Shown here one piece after another: positions 17,968 through 27,103 of a DNA stretch of 64,000 nucleotides (position 1 is its first letter; each line of letters opens with the position of its first letter). The notes under the pieces were generated by a model. The model did no database searches. It saw only the letters and a program-made list of their open reading frames with translations, and was not told the origin of the DNA. Source of the DNA: Bacteroidales bacterium (lineage in GTDB: Bacteria > Bacteroidota > Bacteroidia > Bacteroidales > Muribaculaceae); the NCBI GenBank assembly GCA_015061005.1, contig SUXJ01000008.1, positions 1 through 64,000 on the forward strand, in the 5' to 3' direction. Position numbers and translations under genes: made by a program.

Positions 17968-18446
17968 GGGAATTGAAGGTCTTATCGGTTGTTGCGTTAA
18001 TGAGTGTTCTTATAGGATGCACATCAGATGGTTGCGAACATAATCGAAATTCAATTCCTTTGGCGGGTTTTTATGATTATGAGACTAAGGCAGCTTTGAC
18101 TGTGAGCGGATTATCGGTGTCGGGGGTTGGTGCTCCCAATGACTCGTTGCTCTTAGATCCGGCTCGCAACTCGCATCAAGTATATCTTCCTTTTCGAGGG
18201 TCGCAAAGCGAAGCCTCATTTCTTTTTTCATCAGGAGGCATTGGCGATATAGTCACGTTTAAATATGAGTCTATCCCATATTTTGATGGGGAGGATTGCG
18301 GAGTTATGTGGCGATATACCATAACTGATTTTGAACATCAAGGATTTATCATAGACTCCATTTCCGTTACAGATGAGGAAATCACGAATATTGAACGCGA
18401 GCGCATCATGATTTTTCTGACTGCGACAGACGAAGAAGATGAATAG
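17964..18446 (+). CDS. DUF6452-like lipoprotein
   Basis: 160 residues with a lipoprotein signal; lipobox 'LIGC' with Cys19. The body has beta-strand-rich segments ('HQVYLPFRGSQSEASFLF') and a conserved-looking Cys in 'FDGEDCGVMWRY'. From memory this fits the DUF6452 family, which stands beside DUF6048-type genes in Bacteroidales. Function is unknown. It overlaps the glycosyltransferase gene by four bases and is followed six bases later by the outer-membrane-like gene. Confidence 0.75.
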   Translation: MRELKVLSVVALMSVLIGCTSDGCEHNRNSIPLAGFYDYETKAALTVSGLSVSGVGAPNDSLLLDPARNSHQVYLPFRGSQSEASFLFSSGGIGDIVTFKYESIPYFDGEDCGVMWRYTITDFEHQGFIIDSISVTDEEITNIERERIMIFLTATDEEDE

Positions 18447-18452
18447 GCAAAA

Positions 18453-19349
18453 ATGATGCGATTATTAATAATTATAATATGTTTTTTGGGTTTTGCTTAT
18501 TCAAGTGAAGCACAAGAACGCACGGTGACTCCGGTAGTGCCCATTACATCACGTCCGACACCACCTGATAAAGAAAAGAAAAAGGTTGAAAAACCGAAGG
18601 TCGGCGAGCGCCCGAAGTCAGTAGTGGAGATGACAGATGATTTGGGAAATACGTTGCTGGTTGACACGATTTCGGGCAATGAGTGGGTGGACTCGATTGC
18701 GTTACAGCAGACGAAGGTTATAGGTAATATTTATCCTCTTTGGGATGCCGTCAGCGTAGGTGTGGATTTATGGCCGGCGTTGGGTCGCGCATTTGGCGAG
18801 GATCAAGGACTTGTTGGAGTATGGGGTCGTTTGAGTATGCATAATCGATTTTTTCCTGTTGTGGAATTCGGGTTTAGTAATGCGCATAGGAAGCCCGAAG
18901 CGATGAATTATACTTATAAATCTTCACCGGCACCTTATTTTAAAGTCGGCTTGGACTATAATATTTTTTATAACAGTAATTCGGATTATCAAGCGTACGT
19001 GATGCTTAGATATGGGTTAACGCATTTCTCATACGATGTGTATGACGCAACGATAACCGACAGTTATTGGCAAGAGACAGACAAGCTTTCGCTTCCGGTG
19101 CAGAAGTCAACGACCGGGTATATAGAGGTCGGGGCAGGGCTTGTTGTCAAACTCTACGGGCCACTTTCCGCTGGCTGGAACATAAAGTACCATAAAATTT
19201 TGCATCATTCGGCAGAAAAATATGGTTCGCCATGGAGTGTTCCGGGGTTCGGGACACGGACGGGCGCGCTTGGGGTGCAGTTGTCGTTGATTTATACCAT
19301 TCCGCTGCATGGCCCGATACAGGATACAGATTCAGAAAAAAATAAATAA
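18453..19349 (+). CDS. DUF6048-like predicted outer-membrane protein
   Basis: 298 residues with a signal peptide ('LLIIIICFLGFAYSSEAQE'). A Pro/Lys-rich linker (about 25-60) leads to a domain of alternating aromatic strands and glycines ('ALGRAFGEDQGLVGVWGRLS', 'YQAYVMLRYGLTHFSYDVYD', 'LGVQLSLIYTIPL'), typical of a small beta-barrel. The pair with the preceding lipoprotein suggests one envelope unit. Family name from memory; role unknown. Confidence 0.7.
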   Translation: MMRLLIIIICFLGFAYSSEAQERTVTPVVPITSRPTPPDKEKKKVEKPKVGERPKSVVEMTDDLGNTLLVDTISGNEWVDSIALQQTKVIGNIYPLWDAVSVGVDLWPALGRAFGEDQGLVGVWGRLSMHNRFFPVVEFGFSNAHRKPEAMNYTYKSSPAPYFKVGLDYNIFYNSNSDYQAYVMLRYGLTHFSYDVYDATITDSYWQETDKLSLPVQKSTTGYIEVGAGLVVKLYGPLSAGWNIKYHKILHHSAEKYGSPWSVPGFGTRTGALGVQLSLIYTIPLHGPIQDTDSEKNK

Positions 19350-19363
19350 AATTAAGATAAGAA

Positions 19364-22300
19364 ATGAAAACAGGTGTATTTATACTTTCTTTATTGATGG
19401 CCGGAACAGGATTTGCGGCTACGCCTCTTTGGCTTCGTGACGTGAAAATTTCGCCATCGGGAAATGAGATAGCATTCACATATAAGGGAGACATTTATAC
19501 AGTGCCGACGGTCGGGGGCAATGCCACACGTATCACCGCCACTCCCGATGATATAGAAACCTCGCCCATCTGGAGCCCCGATGGCGGACAGATTGCCTTT
19601 GCAAGTACCCACCATGGTTCTAACGATATATTTATTGCAAAAAAGGACGGTTCGGAATTGCAACGTCTGACATCCTACAGTCAGTCTGAAACACCCGAGT
19701 CATTCAGCCCCGACGGCAAGTTGATTTATTTTTCGGCCGCCATTCAGGATCCGGCATCAAGTGCAATGTTCCCTTCAGCGAGATTGACGGAACTTTACAG
19801 CGTACCGGTCTCAGGCGGAGCAGTGAAGCAAGTGCTTCCTACTCCTGCGCGAAATATCAGTTTTGCACCATGTGGCACATATTTCGTATATCAAGATGTG
19901 AAGGGTATGGAAAACGAATGGCGCAAACATCATACGTCATCGGTTACGCGCGATTTGTGGAAATACGATATTAAGACAGGCAAGCACACTCCGTTGGAAT
20001 GCAATCCCGGCGAGGATTTATGGCCGGTAGTTAGTCCTGACGGGCAGACTCTGTATTTTTTGAGTGAGCGCGACGGCGGTTCTATGAATGTTTACAGTCT
20101 GTCATTGCAAGATGGCGGAGCACAGCCCATGGCTCTGACAGAATTCCGCGAACACCCGGTGCGTTTCTTGTCACAGGGTAAGAATGGCGTGTTGGCCTTC
20201 GGGTTTGATGGTGAAATTTATACTATGAAGCCCGGGAGTAAGCCCGGCAAAGTGAGAATCAACGTGGTTGATGCCGACTATCAGTCGCCGGATTACGTTA
20301 ACTTTTCGAGTGGCGCGAAGGATGCAGTGCCATCGCCCGATGGTAAGCAAATTGCATTTGTGCATCGCGGTGATATATTTGTGACGTCAGTGGAGTATAA
20401 AACGACTAAGCAAATCACGAGTACTCCTCAAGGCGAAAGCTCGCCATCGTGGGCAGATGGCGGCCGCACGCTTTACTACGTAAGTAATCGCGATGGTCAT
20501 GACGACATCTATATGAGCGAAATGACCCGCAAGGAAGACCCCGATATGGTGCATGCGACCACGCTCAAAGAGAGTCGAGTACTTTCCAAGAAGTCCGGCA
20601 TTGAGCGTAGCCGTGCGCTTGCCAGTCCCGATGGTTCAAAGCTCGCTTTCATACAGAATCGCAATGAATTGATGATGCTCGATTTGACGAGCAAGAAGGT
20701 TACCCGATTGGCTGACGGCTCGCTTAATCCTGAGCGCGATAACGAAATGCAATTCTCATGGAGTCCGGACAATAATTGGATTGTCTTTACATGTGTGCCT
20801 CATCATCATTCTCCCTACTATGATATTGCAATAGTTAATGCCGATGGAGAGACTCCGGAGGTAACATTGGTGACTGAGACCGGATATTTTGAGATGTCGC
20901 CGAGCTTCACCCCTGACGGCACAGCAATTATTTGGGCTTCGGAGCGTTACGGAATGCGCAACCATGCATCATGGGGAACGCAATATGACGTGATGATTGC
21001 TTATCTGACTCGTGCGGCAAGGGATAAGGCTTTGCTCAGCGAGGAAGAGTTGGCATTGGCGAAAAATGCCGAAAAGGGCTCGGAAAAAAAGGAAAAGGCA
21101 GAGGATTCGACTGCCGGGAAGTCAATTGAAGTAGAGCGCGAAGGCATAGCTGATAGAATATGCCGACTTACTCCATATAGTTCCTCGCTTGCTTCAGCAG
21201 CCGTCAGCAAAGATGGCGAGACGCTTTATTATCTCAGTGAAGTTGAAAAAGGTTATGATCTTTGGAGTCTTAACATTCGTAAAGGCGATATTTCAGTGGT
21301 TAACAAGTTGGCTATAAAAGGCGGTGCCGATCTCAAAACGATGGGTAATGACCTTTTTATTTTGTCGCCGTCTGTTATGAAGAAAATGGGCTTCAGCGAC
21401 AAAAAACTGAAGAATATTACGTATTCAGGCCGTCAAAAAATTGATCGCGCCGCCGAGCGTGAATATATGCTTGAATATGTCCGCACGGAGGAGGGAGAGA
21501 AATTCTATACTACATCGATGCACGGAGTGAAATGGGATGCTCTGGTTGACCATTATCGTAAATTCTTGCCTCATATTAATAATAATGATGATTTTTCCGA
21601 GATGCTTTCCGAAATACTCGGTGAGCTCAATGTGAGTCATACCGGCAGCGGTTATCGTGCGGCTCGCGGAGTAGAGGAGTCATCGGCCAACCTCGGATTG
21701 CTGTATGATTTCCAATATACGGGCGATGGTTTGAAGGTGGTTGAAGTTGTTAAAGGCGGCCCGTTTGATCGAGCAGATTCCGCGGTAAACGTGGGAGATA
21801 TTATTACAGCCATCAACGGCGAAGAGATAACGCCGGAGTCTGATTTCACTTCACTGCTGAACGGTATGGTCGGGAAGGCTACATTGGTTCAGGTAAACAA
21901 TGAAACAGAGCAAGTAGTGAAGCCGATAAGTCAGTCCAAGATGAATTCGCTTTTGTATCAGCGATGGGTGCGTGCCAATGCTGCGAAGGTGGATTCGTTG
22001 AGCGGCGGTCGGTTGGGCTATGTTCACATACAGTCGATGGCAGATCCTTCGTTCCGCACAATGTATGCCGACGTGTTGGGTAAATATAACGATCGAGACG
22101 GCATAGTAATTGATACTCGCTGGAATGGTGGGGGTAGAATGCATGAGGATATCGAAGTGCTCTTCTCGGGTAAAAAATATTTGACTCAGAAAGTTCGCGG
22201 CGAGGTAACGGCAACGATGCCGTCCAGACGCTGGAACAAACCGAGCATCATGTTGATGTGTGAGGCAAATTATAGCAATGCGCATGGAACACCATGGGTG

Positions 22301-22576
22301 TATAAACACCGCGGAATCGGCAAACTCGTTGGTATGCCCGTGCCCGGCACAATGACGTCGGTTAATTGGGTTGACCTGCAAGACCCCACTCTTTATTTCG
22401 GTATTCCCGTTATCGGCTATGAATTGCCGGATGGCAGCTATCTTGAAAATAAACAGTTGGAACCCGATGTGAGAGTGTCGAATAGTCCGGAGCGAATAGC
22501 GTTTGGAACAGACGATCAATTGGAAACGGCTGTTAAAACCCTATTGGAAGATATAGACGCGGAAAAAGTGCGCTGA
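19364..22576 (+). CDS. Tricorn-type S41 serine protease, exported
   Basis: 1070 residues with a signal peptide ('FILSLLMAGTGFAA'). The first about 650 residues are WD40/TolB-like blades ('ISPSGNEIAFTYKGDIYTV', 'TSPIWSPDGGQIAFAS', 'PVVSPDGQTLYFLSERDGG'), forming the two propellers of tricorn protease. A core domain follows, then a PDZ module ('VVEVVKGGPFDRADSAVNVG') and the S41 catalytic domain, with the probable nucleophile Ser near 969 in 'EANYSNAHG'. Tricorn is cytosolic in archaea; Bacteroidetes versions carry signal peptides and probably degrade peptides in the periplasm (inference). It starts 14 bases after the previous gene, so it probably belongs to the same operon. Confidence 0.92.
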   Translation: MKTGVFILSLLMAGTGFAATPLWLRDVKISPSGNEIAFTYKGDIYTVPTVGGNATRITATPDDIETSPIWSPDGGQIAFASTHHGSNDIFIAKKDGSELQRLTSYSQSETPESFSPDGKLIYFSAAIQDPASSAMFPSARLTELYSVPVSGGAVKQVLPTPARNISFAPCGTYFVYQDVKGMENEWRKHHTSSVTRDLWKYDIKTGKHTPLECNPGEDLWPVVSPDGQTLYFLSERDGGSMNVYSLSLQDGGAQPMALTEFREHPVRFLSQGKNGVLAFGFDGEIYTMKPGSKPGKVRINVVDADYQSPDYVNFSSGAKDAVPSPDGKQIAFVHRGDIFVTSVEYKTTKQITSTPQGESSPSWADGGRTLYYVSNRDGHDDIYMSEMTRKEDPDMVHATTLKESRVLSKKSGIERSRALASPDGSKLAFIQNRNELMMLDLTSKKVTRLADGSLNPERDNEMQFSWSPDNNWIVFTCVPHHHSPYYDIAIVNADGETPEVTLVTETGYFEMSPSFTPDGTAIIWASERYGMRNHASWGTQYDVMIAYLTRAARDKALLSEEELALAKNAEKGSEKKEKAEDSTAGKSIEVEREGIADRICRLTPYSSSLASAAVSKDGETLYYLSEVEKGYDLWSLNIRKGDISVVNKLAIKGGADLKTMGNDLFILSPSVMKKMGFSDKKLKNITYSGRQKIDRAAEREYMLEYVRTEEGEKFYTTSMHGVKWDALVDHYRKFLPHINNNDDFSEMLSEILGELNVSHTGSGYRAARGVEESSANLGLLYDFQYTGDGLKVVEVVKGGPFDRADSAVNVGDIITAINGEEITPESDFTSLLNGMVGKATLVQVNNETEQVVKPISQSKMNSLLYQRWVRANAAKVDSLSGGRLGYVHIQSMADPSFRTMYADVLGKYNDRDGIVIDTRWNGGGRMHEDIEVLFSGKKYLTQKVRGEVTATMPSRRWNKPSIMLMCEANYSNAHGTPWVYKHRGIGKLVGMPVPGTMTSVNWVDLQDPTLYFGIPVIGYELPDGSYLENKQLEPDVRVSNSPERIAFGTDDQLETAVKTLLEDIDAEKVR

Positions 22577-22593
22577 ATTACCAAAAAAATGCG

Positions 22594-22601
22594 TAACTTT
22601 G
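22594..22601 (+). promoter_or_regulatory. -7 promoter box of panC-panD-recR
   Basis: TAACTTTG matches TAnnTTTG, 27 bases before ATG 22629. Its position makes in-frame starts near 22599 impossible for messages from this promoter. Confidence 0.65.
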
Positions 22602-22628
22602 CGGCGCAAAATGCAGAAAAATTTAACT

Positions 22629-23486
22629 ATGAAAGTTATTCGTAAGGCAGACGAACTGCGTGCATGGAGCGCAGAACAGCGAGCCGCAGGGCTGACGTTG
22701 GGGTTCGTGCCCACTATGGGTGCGCTACATGACGGACACCTGTCGCTCGTGGCTCGTGCGCGTGAAAATAATGACGCGGTAGCCGTCAGCGTTTTTGTGA
22801 ATCCGACTCAATTTAATAACCCTGACGACCTCAAGACTTATCCGCGAACCGAGGAGGCAGATTTGGCAAAACTTAAGGCTGCCGGAGTTGACGTGGCATT
22901 TGTGCCAACGGTAGAGGAAATGTATCCGGAACCTGATACTCGCGTTTTTGAGTTGGGGCCGGTGGCAGAAGTCATGGAGGGGAAAATGCGTCCCGGACAT
23001 TTCAATGGGGTGGCACAAGTGGTTAGCCGGCTCTTTGTTATGGTGAATCCCACTCATGCCTATTTCGGAGAGAAAGATTTTCAGCAGATTGCCGTTATCC
23101 GCAAAATGGTAGACTTGGAAGGAGGCTTTGGCGGCTTGCAAATTGTTGATGTGCCTATAAAGCGTGAGGCAGACGGTTTGGCGATGAGCTCGCGAAACGT
23201 AAGGCTTACCCCGGAATTGAGAGCGGTGGCTCCCGGCATATATAAAGCATTGCAGGCCGGAGTGGAATATGCTCGGAATCATTCTGTAGAAGAAACGACC
23301 GAATACGTTGTTAATCAGATTAACACAATAGACGGGCTTGAAACCGAATATTTCCAGATTGTAGATGGCAAGACCTGTCAGCCCATTTCGGACTGGTCGG
23401 AGTCGGAGATGCCGGTTGGTTGCGTCACGGTTTTTGCCGGTGATGTGCGTCTTATAGATAATATCAAATTTACCCCGACATGTTGA
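22629..23486 (+). CDS. panC: Pantothenate synthetase
   Basis: It joins pantoate and beta-alanine with ATP to make pantothenate, the precursor of coenzyme A. 285 residues from ATG 22629. Family motifs: '[14 protein letters not shown]' with HDGH at 34-37 (nucleotide binding), 'FVNPTQFN', 'FGEKDFQQ', and 'LAMSSRN' (KMSKS-equivalent loop). A longer open frame reaches upstream through the promoter box, and an in-frame ATG at 22611 is also possible. ATG 22629 fits the family N-terminus ('[13 protein letters not shown]'). The end overlaps panD by seven bases. PanD supplies the beta-alanine used here. Confidence 0.96.
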   Translation: MKVIRKADELRAWSAEQRAAGLTLGFVPTMGALHDGHLSLVARARENNDAVAVSVFVNPTQFNNPDDLKTYPRTEEADLAKLKAAGVDVAFVPTVEEMYPEPDTRVFELGPVAEVMEGKMRPGHFNGVAQVVSRLFVMVNPTHAYFGEKDFQQIAVIRKMVDLEGGFGGLQIVDVPIKREADGLAMSSRNVRLTPELRAVAPGIYKALQAGVEYARNHSVEETTEYVVNQINTIDGLETEYFQIVDGKTCQPISDWSESEMPVGCVTVFAGDVRLIDNIKFTPTC

Positions 23487-23833
23487 TTCAAGTTCTGAAG
23501 TCAAAAATTCATCGAGTGACGGTTACCGAAGCTAATCTCGACTATATAGGCAGCATAACCATTGATTCAAAATTAATGGCGGCTGCGGGAATAATACCGG
23601 GCGAGCGAGTGTTTATTGTAGATAATAACAATGGCGAACGCTTTGATACTTATGCCATACCCGGACCTGAAGGCTCGGGGGTGATATGTCTGAACGGAGC
23701 TGCTGCACGCAAGGTGCACCGCGGCGACGTGGTGATTATTATGGCATACGCGCTTGTAACCCCCGAGGAGGGCGCAACCATAAAGCCAAAATTGGTGTTC
23801 CCGGACACGCAGACTAACCAATTGACGGAGTGA
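23480..23833 (+). CDS. panD: Aspartate 1-decarboxylase
   Basis: It makes beta-alanine from aspartate with a self-made pyruvoyl group. 117 residues, normal length. The self-cleavage site Gly24-Ser25 lies in 'YIGSITID'. The rest fits the small double-psi barrel ('[18 protein letters not shown]', '[19 protein letters not shown]'). It overlaps panC by seven bases and recR by four, so the three are coupled. Confidence 0.97.
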   Translation: MLIQVLKSKIHRVTVTEANLDYIGSITIDSKLMAAAGIIPGERVFIVDNNNGERFDTYAIPGPEGSGVICLNGAAARKVHRGDVVIIMAYALVTPEEGATIKPKLVFPDTQTNQLTE

Positions 23834-24459
23834 ACGATCACCAGCCTCTTTCTTCGCCATTGCTGGAAGCTGCGGTGACAGAATTGTCACGGCTGCCGGG
23901 ACTTGGGCGCAAAACGGCGTTGCGCCATGCGCTCTATCTGTTGCGCCGCGACCCTGAGCAGGCTCAGGCTTTGGGACAAGCACTTATAGATATGAGGCTT
24001 GGCATAAAGTATTGTTCGGTGTGTCATAACATTTCGGAGACCGAGATTTGTCCGCTATGTTCAAGTCCGGCGCGCGACGGCTCGACGATTTGCGTTGTGG
24101 AAAACGTGAAAGACGTGATGAGCATTGAGAATACCGGACAGTTCAGAGGGCTGTATCACGTGCTTGGCGGAGTGATTTCTCCAATCGATGGCATAGGCCC
24201 TGATCAACTTGAGATAGAGTCGCTGGTGGAGCGAGTGAAGAGTGGGGAGATTCGAGAGGTTATCCTTGCTTTGTCTGCCACCATGGAGGGTGAAACCACC
24301 GACTATTATATTTATCGCAAACTATCACCGATGGGCGTTGAGGTAACTCAGTTGGCGCGAGGGGTGAGCGTTGGCAATGAGATTGAATATACCGATGAAA
24401 TTACTCTCGGTCGCTCCCTTTTAAATCGTACTCCGTTTGGTGCGGCATTTCGCCGATAA
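23830..24459 (+). CDS. recR: Recombination mediator RecR
   Basis: 209 residues, acting with RecF/RecO to load RecA at gaps. A helix-hairpin-helix ('[14 protein letters not shown]', 20-32), a zinc finger (Cys 62, 65, 74, 77) and a Toprim domain ('[11 protein letters not shown]' to '[12 protein letters not shown]') stand in the family order. The start is GTG at 23830, overlapping the panD stop (GTGA). A later ATG would cut the HhH region. A terminator follows. Confidence 0.96.
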   Translation: MNDHQPLSSPLLEAAVTELSRLPGLGRKTALRHALYLLRRDPEQAQALGQALIDMRLGIKYCSVCHNISETEICPLCSSPARDGSTICVVENVKDVMSIENTGQFRGLYHVLGGVISPIDGIGPDQLEIESLVERVKSGEIREVILALSATMEGETTDYYIYRKLSPMGVEVTQLARGVSVGNEIEYTDEITLGRSLLNRTPFGAAFRR

Positions 24460-24472
24460 ATTGAGTTAAAAG

Positions 24473-24508
24473 AAGAATCCGAGGAGAGTTAAATCGCCTC
24501 GGATTCTT
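24473..24508. terminator. Bidirectional terminator between recR and the CotH-type gene
   Basis: AAGAATCCGAGG (24473-24484) pairs with CCTCGGATTCTT (24497-24508), followed on the plus strand by GTGTTTTTTG. It separates the convergent recR and CotH-type genes. Confidence 0.85.
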
Positions 24509-24533
24509 GTGTTTTTTGATTTTGGATGTGGAT

Positions 24534-25955
24534 TTATTTGATTAGGATTTTTTTGCCGTTGATGATGTTCAGACCTTTGACGGGGACTGAGAGGCGTCGT
24601 CCTTGGAGGTCGAAAATCACGTCTGGTTCATTGGTCGTGGAGGTGATTTCCTCAATAGCAGCATCGCCGGTTTCGGGCACAGAGCCGCCGTCGGCCAGAG
24701 TTTGGAATGCTTGGGTGAGAAAGTCGGCGCGCGCAGTTTGAGTCTTTTTGAGGTAGTCAATGTTGTCGGCGTAGGTGTTGAAGAGCACTCGTTCATCGTG
24801 GGCTTTCACGTTGATGGGGTAGAGTTCGAAGTTTTTTGCCGCCGATTTTGCGAGGACTGCGGCTTGCTCATCGATGTAGGAGTTTACTTTGTCGACTATG
24901 CCGTTTGCCACGAGAGTTTTCCATGCATCGTTGACAGCCTTGTGGAAGTCAGGGTCAAGGCGCAAGCGGTCAATCCAGAGGAAGCACCATTCGGCACCAC
25001 GGCCTTCCTGTGCCACGAGAGCGCAAGGGCGTTCTCCCCAACGTTCGGAGTTGTCGAAAGCAAAATCAAAGTCCCAAACGGGTCCGAAGGTGAGTTTGTC
25101 GTTGTTGATGTCTTTATAGAAGAATACTGAGCGGAAAGAGTTGGGCTCGGCAGTGTATTCAGTTGTGATATACCATTGAACCAGAGAATTTAAGTCCAGA
25201 TATTTGCGGTAGCCGTCAGTGGGGTCAAGCCAGTTTTCGGCAAATAGGGAGTCTTCGAATTTTTGCACATGGTCGGCAATGTAGTCAACTTGTTGAGATA
25301 CGATTACGTCTTCGTCGGGCGATTTGATTGTGATCTTCATGCCGCGAGATGTGGTGAAGACCGTGCTGCCCTCGGTGTCTTCTGCTTCTTCATCGATTTC
25401 CAGCAGATAGCCGCCGGTGATGTTTGTCGTTGCATCAACGGTTTCGGGTTGTTCGGTTATGTTGACGCGATATTTACGGATATCGACTTGGTCGGTGAGT
25501 TGGTAGGTACCTTGATATGCGCCGTCGATGACGAGGTCTACGAACTTAACACCCGGGGCAAAGGGCTGACCGGCTTCGAGAGCAATAAAGGAGCCAACGG
25601 CATTGCGCAGCAAGGATTTGTCGCCGTGTTGCGCCATCAGATTCCACTTTTTGCCGTTTCCATGGCCAACGCCGAGCAGTCGAGCCTTGGAGAAGAGTTT
25701 GAGTTTGTAAGGCTTCTTATCGAGGGCGAACTTAGCAGTACCGCGACCGCGCACTTTAGTGTCGGCATATTCGGTTACGGAACCGTCTTTTTCAACGATT
25801 TTCATATTCGTCAGAATGTATTCCGCGGTGTTGATTTTATCGGCGCCTTGTGGAGTTGTGATATAGACAGCGGGCAAATCCGTAATCAGGGATTGCGCTC
25901 CGGCGGTGAGACCGAGTAGTAATGACAGGGTTGACGCGAGTAAAATTTTTCTCAT
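24534..25955 (-). CDS. Secreted CotH-kinase-family protein
   Basis: 473 residues with a signal peptide ('LASTLSLLLGLTAGAQ'). The body fits the CotH family, an atypical protein-kinase fold: 'TKVRGRGTAKFALDKKPYKL', 'WNLMAQHGDKSLLRNAVG', 'GTYQLTDQVDI', 'FGPVWDFDFAFDN' (probable metal-binding DFD). CotH of Bacillus phosphorylates spore-coat proteins; in Bacteroidales the family is exported and its substrate is unknown. The C-terminus 'DLQGRRLSVPVKGLNIINGK' is the same tail type as the 5935-9060 protein. Monocistronic, convergent with recR. Confidence 0.88.
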   Translation of the reverse strand: MRKILLASTLSLLLGLTAGAQSLITDLPAVYITTPQGADKINTAEYILTNMKIVEKDGSVTEYADTKVRGRGTAKFALDKKPYKLKLFSKARLLGVGHGNGKKWNLMAQHGDKSLLRNAVGSFIALEAGQPFAPGVKFVDLVIDGAYQGTYQLTDQVDIRKYRVNITEQPETVDATTNITGGYLLEIDEEAEDTEGSTVFTTSRGMKITIKSPDEDVIVSQQVDYIADHVQKFEDSLFAENWLDPTDGYRKYLDLNSLVQWYITTEYTAEPNSFRSVFFYKDINNDKLTFGPVWDFDFAFDNSERWGERPCALVAQEGRGAEWCFLWIDRLRLDPDFHKAVNDAWKTLVANGIVDKVNSYIDEQAAVLAKSAAKNFELYPINVKAHDERVLFNTYADNIDYLKKTQTARADFLTQAFQTLADGGSVPETGDAAIEEITSTTNEPDVIFDLQGRRLSVPVKGLNIINGKKILIK

Positions 25956-26083
25956 GAGTATATTAATATAAGGAGTGTGTATATCAGACCGCTAAATTAC
26001 GAAAAATTAGTTGAATATCAAAATTCGCGGAAAATCGACGGGCTTACATCAGTCAAAAAATTAGGCGGGAATTTTGGGGGTGG

Positions 26084-26116
26084 TTTGGATAATTAAGAAA
26101 AAATTCGTAACTTTGC
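26084..26116 (+). promoter_or_regulatory. Promoter of rpsO
   Basis: TTTG (26084-26087), 21 bases, TAACTTTG (26109-26116). The ATG follows at 26168, leaving an approximately 45-base leader. Confidence 0.75.
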
Positions 26117-26167
26117 GGCGCTGAAAAGCAAAATTCACTAATTATTAACCATCAAAATTTCTAAAGA

Positions 26168-26443
26168 ATGCACCTTAATTCTGACGAAAAGATTGAAATC
26201 TTTGAGAAATACGGTAAGGGTAAGACTGATACCGGGTCTCCTGAGGCTCAGATAGCATTGTTCTCGGTCCGTATTGCTCATTTGACTGAACACCTCAAGT
26301 CAAATCACAAAGATTATGCTACGGCTCGTGCTCTTAAGCAACTCGTAGGTAAGCGTCGTCGCTTGTTGGATTACCTGATTCGCAAGGACATCAACCGCTA
26401 CCGCGCAATCATCGCTCAAAAAGAGCTCGGTATCCGTAAGTAA
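26168..26443 (+). CDS. rpsO: 30S ribosomal protein S15
   Basis: 91 residues. The family signature is complete: 'TGSPEAQIALFSVRIAHLTE', 'HLKSNHKDYATARALKQLVG', 'KRRRLLDYLIRKD'. It binds 16S rRNA at the central-domain junction early in 30S assembly. Own promoter and own terminator. Confidence 0.98.
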   Translation: MHLNSDEKIEIFEKYGKGKTDTGSPEAQIALFSVRIAHLTEHLKSNHKDYATARALKQLVGKRRRLLDYLIRKDINRYRAIIAQKELGIRK

Positions 26444-26453
26444 GGCACTAAAA

Positions 26454-26491
26454 CGGGAGGTTCGATGTCAAGAGCCTCCCGCCTTTTTTTT
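26454..26491 (+). terminator. Terminator of rpsO, abutting the next start codon
   Basis: CGGGAGG (26454-26460) pairs with CCTCCCG (26475-26481), followed by eight T (26484-26491). The next base is the A of the PASTA-protein ATG, so translation signals and terminator are adjacent. Confidence 0.85.
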
Positions 26492-27103
26492 ATGAAGAAA
26501 GTAATAGAATTTTTCAAGCGTCATATCATTATCAGCCACTTGCTCTTGATGGGAGTTGCGGCGGTGGTGATAGTTGTGCTTATAAACGTGTTTTTGGGTT
26601 GGTGGACAGGTCATGGCGACGTGCGCACTGTTCCCACGGTGAAAACTATGACCTACAGCAACGCACAAGGCATATTGGCCGGGTGCGATTTGGTCGCTGA
26701 AGTGGCGGATTCCGTATATAGTGAGGCATATCGTCCCGGAACGGTTGTCGAGCAGTTTCCAGAGCCGGGCAGCACCGTGAAGCCGGGTCGCACGGTTTTT
26801 CTGACATTGAATGCGACCACACCGCCGAAGATTCCGGTGCCGAATCTGGTCGGAATTTCATTGCGTCAAGCTCAGGCTGCACTTCGCGGCCTCGGGTTCA
26901 CTGATATCCGCGAGAAGAGAGTCCCCAGCGAATATAAAGACCTCGTGATAGCCGTTAAGAGTATGGGCGTATCGCTCAAAGCCGGCACCAGATTGCCTGC
27001 AAGTTCGGTTATCGTTATTGAAGTAGGTGAGGGGAAGGCTGATGAGGAGCCGGATATAGAAGACGCTCCAATTATAGAAAATCCGGAATTTATCTATGAC
27101 TGA
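26492..27103 (+). CDS. Membrane-anchored PASTA-domain protein
   Basis: 203 residues from ATG 26492. A single N-terminal membrane helix ('HLLLMGVAAVVIVVLINVFL') is followed by about three PASTA repeats ('VPTVKTMTYSNAQGILAGC', 'VPNLVGISLRQAQAALRGLG') and an acidic tail. No kinase domain. PASTA domains bind peptidoglycan or muropeptides, so a periplasmic wall-sensing or division role is likely (inference). An in-frame ATG at 26465 lies inside the rpsO terminator loop and is rejected. The end overlaps the pseudouridine synthase gene by eight bases. Confidence 0.9.
   Translation: MKKVIEFFKRHIIISHLLLMGVAAVVIVVLINVFLGWWTGHGDVRTVPTVKTMTYSNAQGILAGCDLVAEVADSVYSEAYRPGTVVEQFPEPGSTVKPGRTVFLTLNATTPPKIPVPNLVGISLRQAQAALRGLGFTDIREKRVPSEYKDLVIAVKSMGVSLKAGTRLPASSVIVIEVGEGKADEEPDIEDAPIIENPEFIYD

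Noticed and set aside
22725-23504. 259-residue minus-strand frame over panC
   Set aside because: Shadow of panC, which has all family motifs. No promoter or domain on the other strand.
26465-26491. Upstream ATG for the PASTA protein
   Set aside because: It falls in the loop and T-run of the rpsO terminator.
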